A stretch of 6,267 nt of DNA, from positions 1 to 6,267 of the forward strand of contig CALCHA010000700.1 in NCBI GenBank assembly GCA_937901265.1, given 5' to 3'. Position numbers and translations under genes: made by a program. The first letter of the stretch is position 1; the number at the start of each line of letters is the position of its first letter. Below the pieces are notes generated by a model. The model was not told where the DNA came from and made no database searches. It worked only from the letters and a program-made list of their open reading frames with translations. Origin of the DNA: an uncultured Phycisphaerales bacterium (GTDB lineage: Bacteria > Planctomycetota > Phycisphaerae > WQYP01). Of the stretch, positions 3,532 through 6,267 are shown piece after piece.

Positions 3532-6267
3532 ATGCGTCGCTCCGCCTTCTTCGCACTTGTTCTCGCCGCCGCCGCCGCGCCGGCTTATGCCCAAACAACG
3601 CCCGCGATTTATCCTGTCCTCGCCGCCGGCTTCACGCAGTCTCTCGACGGGCAGTGGTCGTTCAAATACATCGCGGGCCTCGACTCCGGCCGGGACGCCG
3701 CCTTCCACGACCCCGCGACGGACCTCTCCGCCTGGAAGACCATCGCCGTTCCCGCCAACTGGGAACTCCATGGTTTCGCCGACGCTCATTATTACATGGA
3801 CCTTCAGGATGGCCTGGGCCTCTACCGGCGCACCTTCCGCGTTCCCGCCACTTGGCGCGGCAGCCGCCGTGTTGTCCTCCGCTTCGAAGGGGTCGCCTTC
3901 GGGTTCCAGGCCTGGGTCAACGGCAAGTCCGTCGGCTCCTCCACCGCCAGCGCGTTCAACCCCACCACTTTCGACATCACCGACGCCCTCTCCTCCGACC
4001 CCGCCGCCGACAACACTCTCGCGGTTGAAGTCACCACCAAGCCGCTTGCCTGGCAATCGGATGTGAACGACGACTGGGACCTCTCGGGCATCTTCCGCGA
4101 TGTGAACGTCTTCTCCCTGCCCACCGGGCATCTTGAGGACGTCACCACCAGCACCACACTCACGGCCGAGGGTTCCGCTGATCTCTCCGTAAACGTGCAA
4201 CTCAACGGCAAGGCGGACGTTCACGCTACACTCGTCGCCCCCGGCGGCGCCACCGTCGCGGAGTTCGCCCTCTTGCCCAGCGCTGACGGCCACCACAGCG
4301 CCTTGGTGCAGGTGAAAAATCCCCATCTCTGGACCGCCGAAACCCCCTCCCTTTACCGCCTGAAACTCACGCTTTCCGCGAACGGCCAGCCGCTGCAATC
4401 CCTCGAACAACCCGTCGGGCTTCGTGAAATTTCCATCCGCGACGGCATCCTCAAGCTCAACGGCCGCCCCATCAAGCTCCGGGGTGTCGACCGTCACGAC
4501 GAAGACCCGGTGCACGGCCGCGCCCTCGTCGAAGCCGACTGGGTACGCGACATCAAAATGCTCCAGCAAGGCAACATCAACTTCGTCCGCACTTCTCATT
4601 CCCCGCCCAATTCGCGCTTCCTCGAACTTTGCGACCAGGCGGGCATCTACGTGCTCGACGAAGTTCCCCTCGCGCACTTCCAGTCCGCTGAAAAGAACAA
4701 CCCCGCGTACCGCGCCAACGTCCTGGCCCGCGTTGAACACACGATCATCCGTGACAAAAACCATCCCTCCGTCATCGCCTGGAGCATCGGCAATGAAAAC
4801 AAGATTGCCGACATGCTCTTCGACGCGGGAAAGCGCGCCAAAGAAATCGACCCTTCCCGCCCCATCTGCTACCCCACCATCGGCACCTACTTCGACGAGC
4901 ACCGCGATGCCTTTCCTCCTTTCGTCGACATGCTGGCGCTCCATTACCCCTCCAATGCGATGCTCAAACACTGGACCGAAACGCTCGATCGCCCGACCCT
5001 GCTCACTGAATACGCCCACGCCAATGGCCTCGCCGCTGAACACATTCAGGACCAGTGGGACATGATGCAGGCCGCCCCCCATTTCGCCGGCGGCGCCATC
5101 TGGCACTTCATGGATCAAGGCCTTCTGAAAACCAGCGACAAACCTGTCGACCGCAGCAAGCCCACCTCCAGTGTCTGGCTCGATGCCACACACTACTACG
5201 ACATGCACGGCACCGGCGGACAGGACGGCATTCTGTACGCCGACCGCTCGCCGCAGCCGGACTTTCTTGAAACTCGCAAGGTCTACGCGCCGGTGCAATT
5301 CCTCGACCGCGCCGTCGCCGTCCATCCCGGCGCTCAGGAGATTTCGCTCACTCTGGAAAACCGCTTCGATTTCCGCTCCCTCGCGGGCATGAAGCTGGCA
5401 TGGTCGCTGCAGCGTAATGGTGCCGACCTGCAGACCGGCGAAGTCTCCCTGAAGACCCCCTCCCGCCAGCGCGAAACCCTGCACATCCCCGTCACCATCC
5501 CTGCCGATGCGACGCAGGATGTCCTCACCCTCAGCGCACGCTGTGTCGATGAACAGAGCTCGCCAATCAACGAGACGAACCTGCGGCTCACCCTGCCCGG
5601 CGCGAGTCTCGACGGCTGGCTCAGCGCGCTGCCTGCTGAAAAGATGCTCCTTGCGGACACCGCGGCGGGCGTGACGATTACGAGCCCGCACTGGACTCTC
5701 ACGGTCTCGCGAAATACTGGCGAGCTCCTGATCAAGGATTCAGCGGGCGAGGTGGTCGTGGCTGGAATTGCTCCGCACGCCGGCCGCAAGCTCACCGAGC
5801 CCGAACGGGGCCGCGCCAAACGCGTCGACATGTGGACCGGCTCGATTTTGACCAAGGCGGAGTCCCCGGAAATCAAAGCCAGCCAGGACAAGGACACCAT
5901 CCACCTGGAAGTCTCCGCCCGCTACCCGCGAGCCGGCGCGCCGGAGCAATGTTTCGTCGGCGGCTACCAACTGGACATCGCGCCCAACGGCGTCCTCACT
6001 TTTCACTTTTCCTACACGCCCGCCAGCGCCAGAGGCTCGCTCGCCGAAGCCGGCCTCTCGCTCGTGCTTCCCGCCGCCATGACGGAATTCCGTTACATCG
6101 GCGACGGCCCCTATGCTGGCTATCCCGGCAAAGACCGCCTCGATAATTTCGGCCTGTTCCTCCTTAACCACGACGACCTCCGCCTTCAGGGCAATCGCCG
6201 CCACACCGCGGTTGCGCTCCTCACCACCCCCCCCGGCACCGGCGTCGCGCTGCTCACCCAGCCCGCC
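3532..6267 (+). CDS. Secreted LacZ-like glycoside hydrolase family 2 (probable beta-galactosidase), 3' partial
   Basis: The frame is open for 912 codons from ATG 3532 to the window edge. A signal peptide (MRRS, an Ala-rich core, AYA before Gln21) predicts export. Domains: sugar-binding jelly roll (about 35-200, with NWELHGF and DWDLSGIFRDV), Ig-like domain (about 205-305), TIM barrel (about 310-580), linker Ig domain (about 590-690), and the start of the Bgal_small domain (from about 700). This is the five-domain LacZ order; about 100 residues are probably missing when compared with 1023 in E. coli LacZ. Catalytic acid/base is Glu422 in WSIGNEN and nucleophile Glu493 in LTEYAHANG. His322 (RGVDRHD) and His356 (RTSHSPP) match LacZ His357 and His391, and Trp524 lies in GGAIWHFMDQ. 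The loop DEVPLAHF (376-383) has Ala381 where LacZ has Mg2+ ligand Glu416. Retaining exo-glycosidase action is firm by family; galactose specificity is likely, not proven. It starts 13 bases after the S49 stop, with only GGAA (3521-3524) as ribosome site. Confidence 0.92.
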   Translation, partial: MRRSAFFALVLAAAAAPAYAQTTPAIYPVLAAGFTQSLDGQWSFKYIAGLDSGRDAAFHDPATDLSAWKTIAVPANWELHGFADAHYYMDLQDGLGLYRRTFRVPATWRGSRRVVLRFEGVAFGFQAWVNGKSVGSSTASAFNPTTFDITDALSSDPAADNTLAVEVTTKPLAWQSDVNDDWDLSGIFRDVNVFSLPTGHLEDVTTSTTLTAEGSADLSVNVQLNGKADVHATLVAPGGATVAEFALLPSADGHHSALVQVKNPHLWTAETPSLYRLKLTLSANGQPLQSLEQPVGLREISIRDGILKLNGRPIKLRGVDRHDEDPVHGRALVEADWVRDIKMLQQGNINFVRTSHSPPNSRFLELCDQAGIYVLDEVPLAHFQSAEKNNPAYRANVLARVEHTIIRDKNHPSVIAWSIGNENKIADMLFDAGKRAKEIDPSRPICYPTIGTYFDEHRDAFPPFVDMLALHYPSNAMLKHWTETLDRPTLLTEYAHANGLAAEHIQDQWDMMQAAPHFAGGAIWHFMDQGLLKTSDKPVDRSKPTSSVWLDATHYYDMHGTGGQDGILYADRSPQPDFLETRKVYAPVQFLDRAVAVHPGAQEISLTLENRFDFRSLAGMKLAWSLQRNGADLQTGEVSLKTPSRQRETLHIPVTIPADATQDVLTLSARCVDEQSSPINETNLRLTLPGASLDGWLSALPAEKMLLADTAAGVTITSPHWTLTVSRNTGELLIKDSAGEVVVAGIAPHAGRKLTEPERGRAKRVDMWTGSILTKAESPEIKASQDKDTIHLEVSARYPRAGAPEQCFVGGYQLDIAPNGVLTFHFSYTPASARGSLAEAGLSLVLPAAMTEFRYIGDGPYAGYPGKDRLDNFGLFLLNHDDLRLQGNRRHTAVALLTTPPGTGVALLTQPA

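Noticed and set aside
2676..3533. Minus-strand open frame opposite the S49 peptidase gene
   Set aside because: Its Arg/His-rich composition is typical of a shadow of GC-rich coding DNA, while the + strand carries an intact Ser/Lys dyad protein.
3478..5691. Very long open frame on the minus strand (737 codons) opposite the GH2 gene
   Set aside because: It lies almost wholly antisense to a gene with full GH2 motifs. High GC and C-ending codons on the + strand leave few stops in that minus frame. Its translation is Gly/Glu/Val-rich without recognisable motifs.

Overview
The window is about 6.3 kb of GC-rich bacterial chromosome. Every supported gene lies on the + strand. I see no mobile element, CRISPR array, rRNA or tRNA. 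The gene set is housekeeping plus carbohydrate use, with an exported GH2 enzyme, a lipoprotein-type S49 peptidase, and type I QueF and KARI of a Gram-negative flavour. This fits an environmental Gram-negative such as a Verrucomicrobiota (Opitutae-like) bacterium, but that assignment is an impression from protein style, not a computed result.

Layout: (1) bases 1-75 hold the last 24 codons of a membrane protein, possibly MarC family. (2) A queF gene (7-deazaguanine reductase, queuosine pathway) ends at 575. Its catalytic core is intact, but its 5' end does not join cleanly to the good ribosome binding site and ATG just upstream. (3) ilvC (ketol-acid reductoisomerase, branched-chain amino acid synthesis) sits alone at 753-1775, with a clear sigma70-like promoter before it and a strong 12-bp hairpin terminator after it. 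(4) A small VOC/glyoxalase-fold protein occupies 1939-2358. (5) An SppA-like S49 peptidase with a lipoprotein signal occupies 2445-3518. (6) Thirteen bases later begins a secreted LacZ-architecture GH2 glycosidase, which runs off the right edge after 912 codons.

How they relate: ilvC looks like its own transcription unit. The VOC and S49 genes each carry the same 11-base sequence about 62 bases before their start codons, placed where a -35 element would be, so they may share promoter logic. The S49 peptidase and the GH2 enzyme are close enough to be co-transcribed, and both proteins are predicted to leave the cytoplasm. There is no sign of a wholly new system. The points most worth checking are the queF 5' end, the shared upstream 11-mer, the atypical cofactor loop of the KARI, and the altered metal-site loop of the GH2 enzyme.
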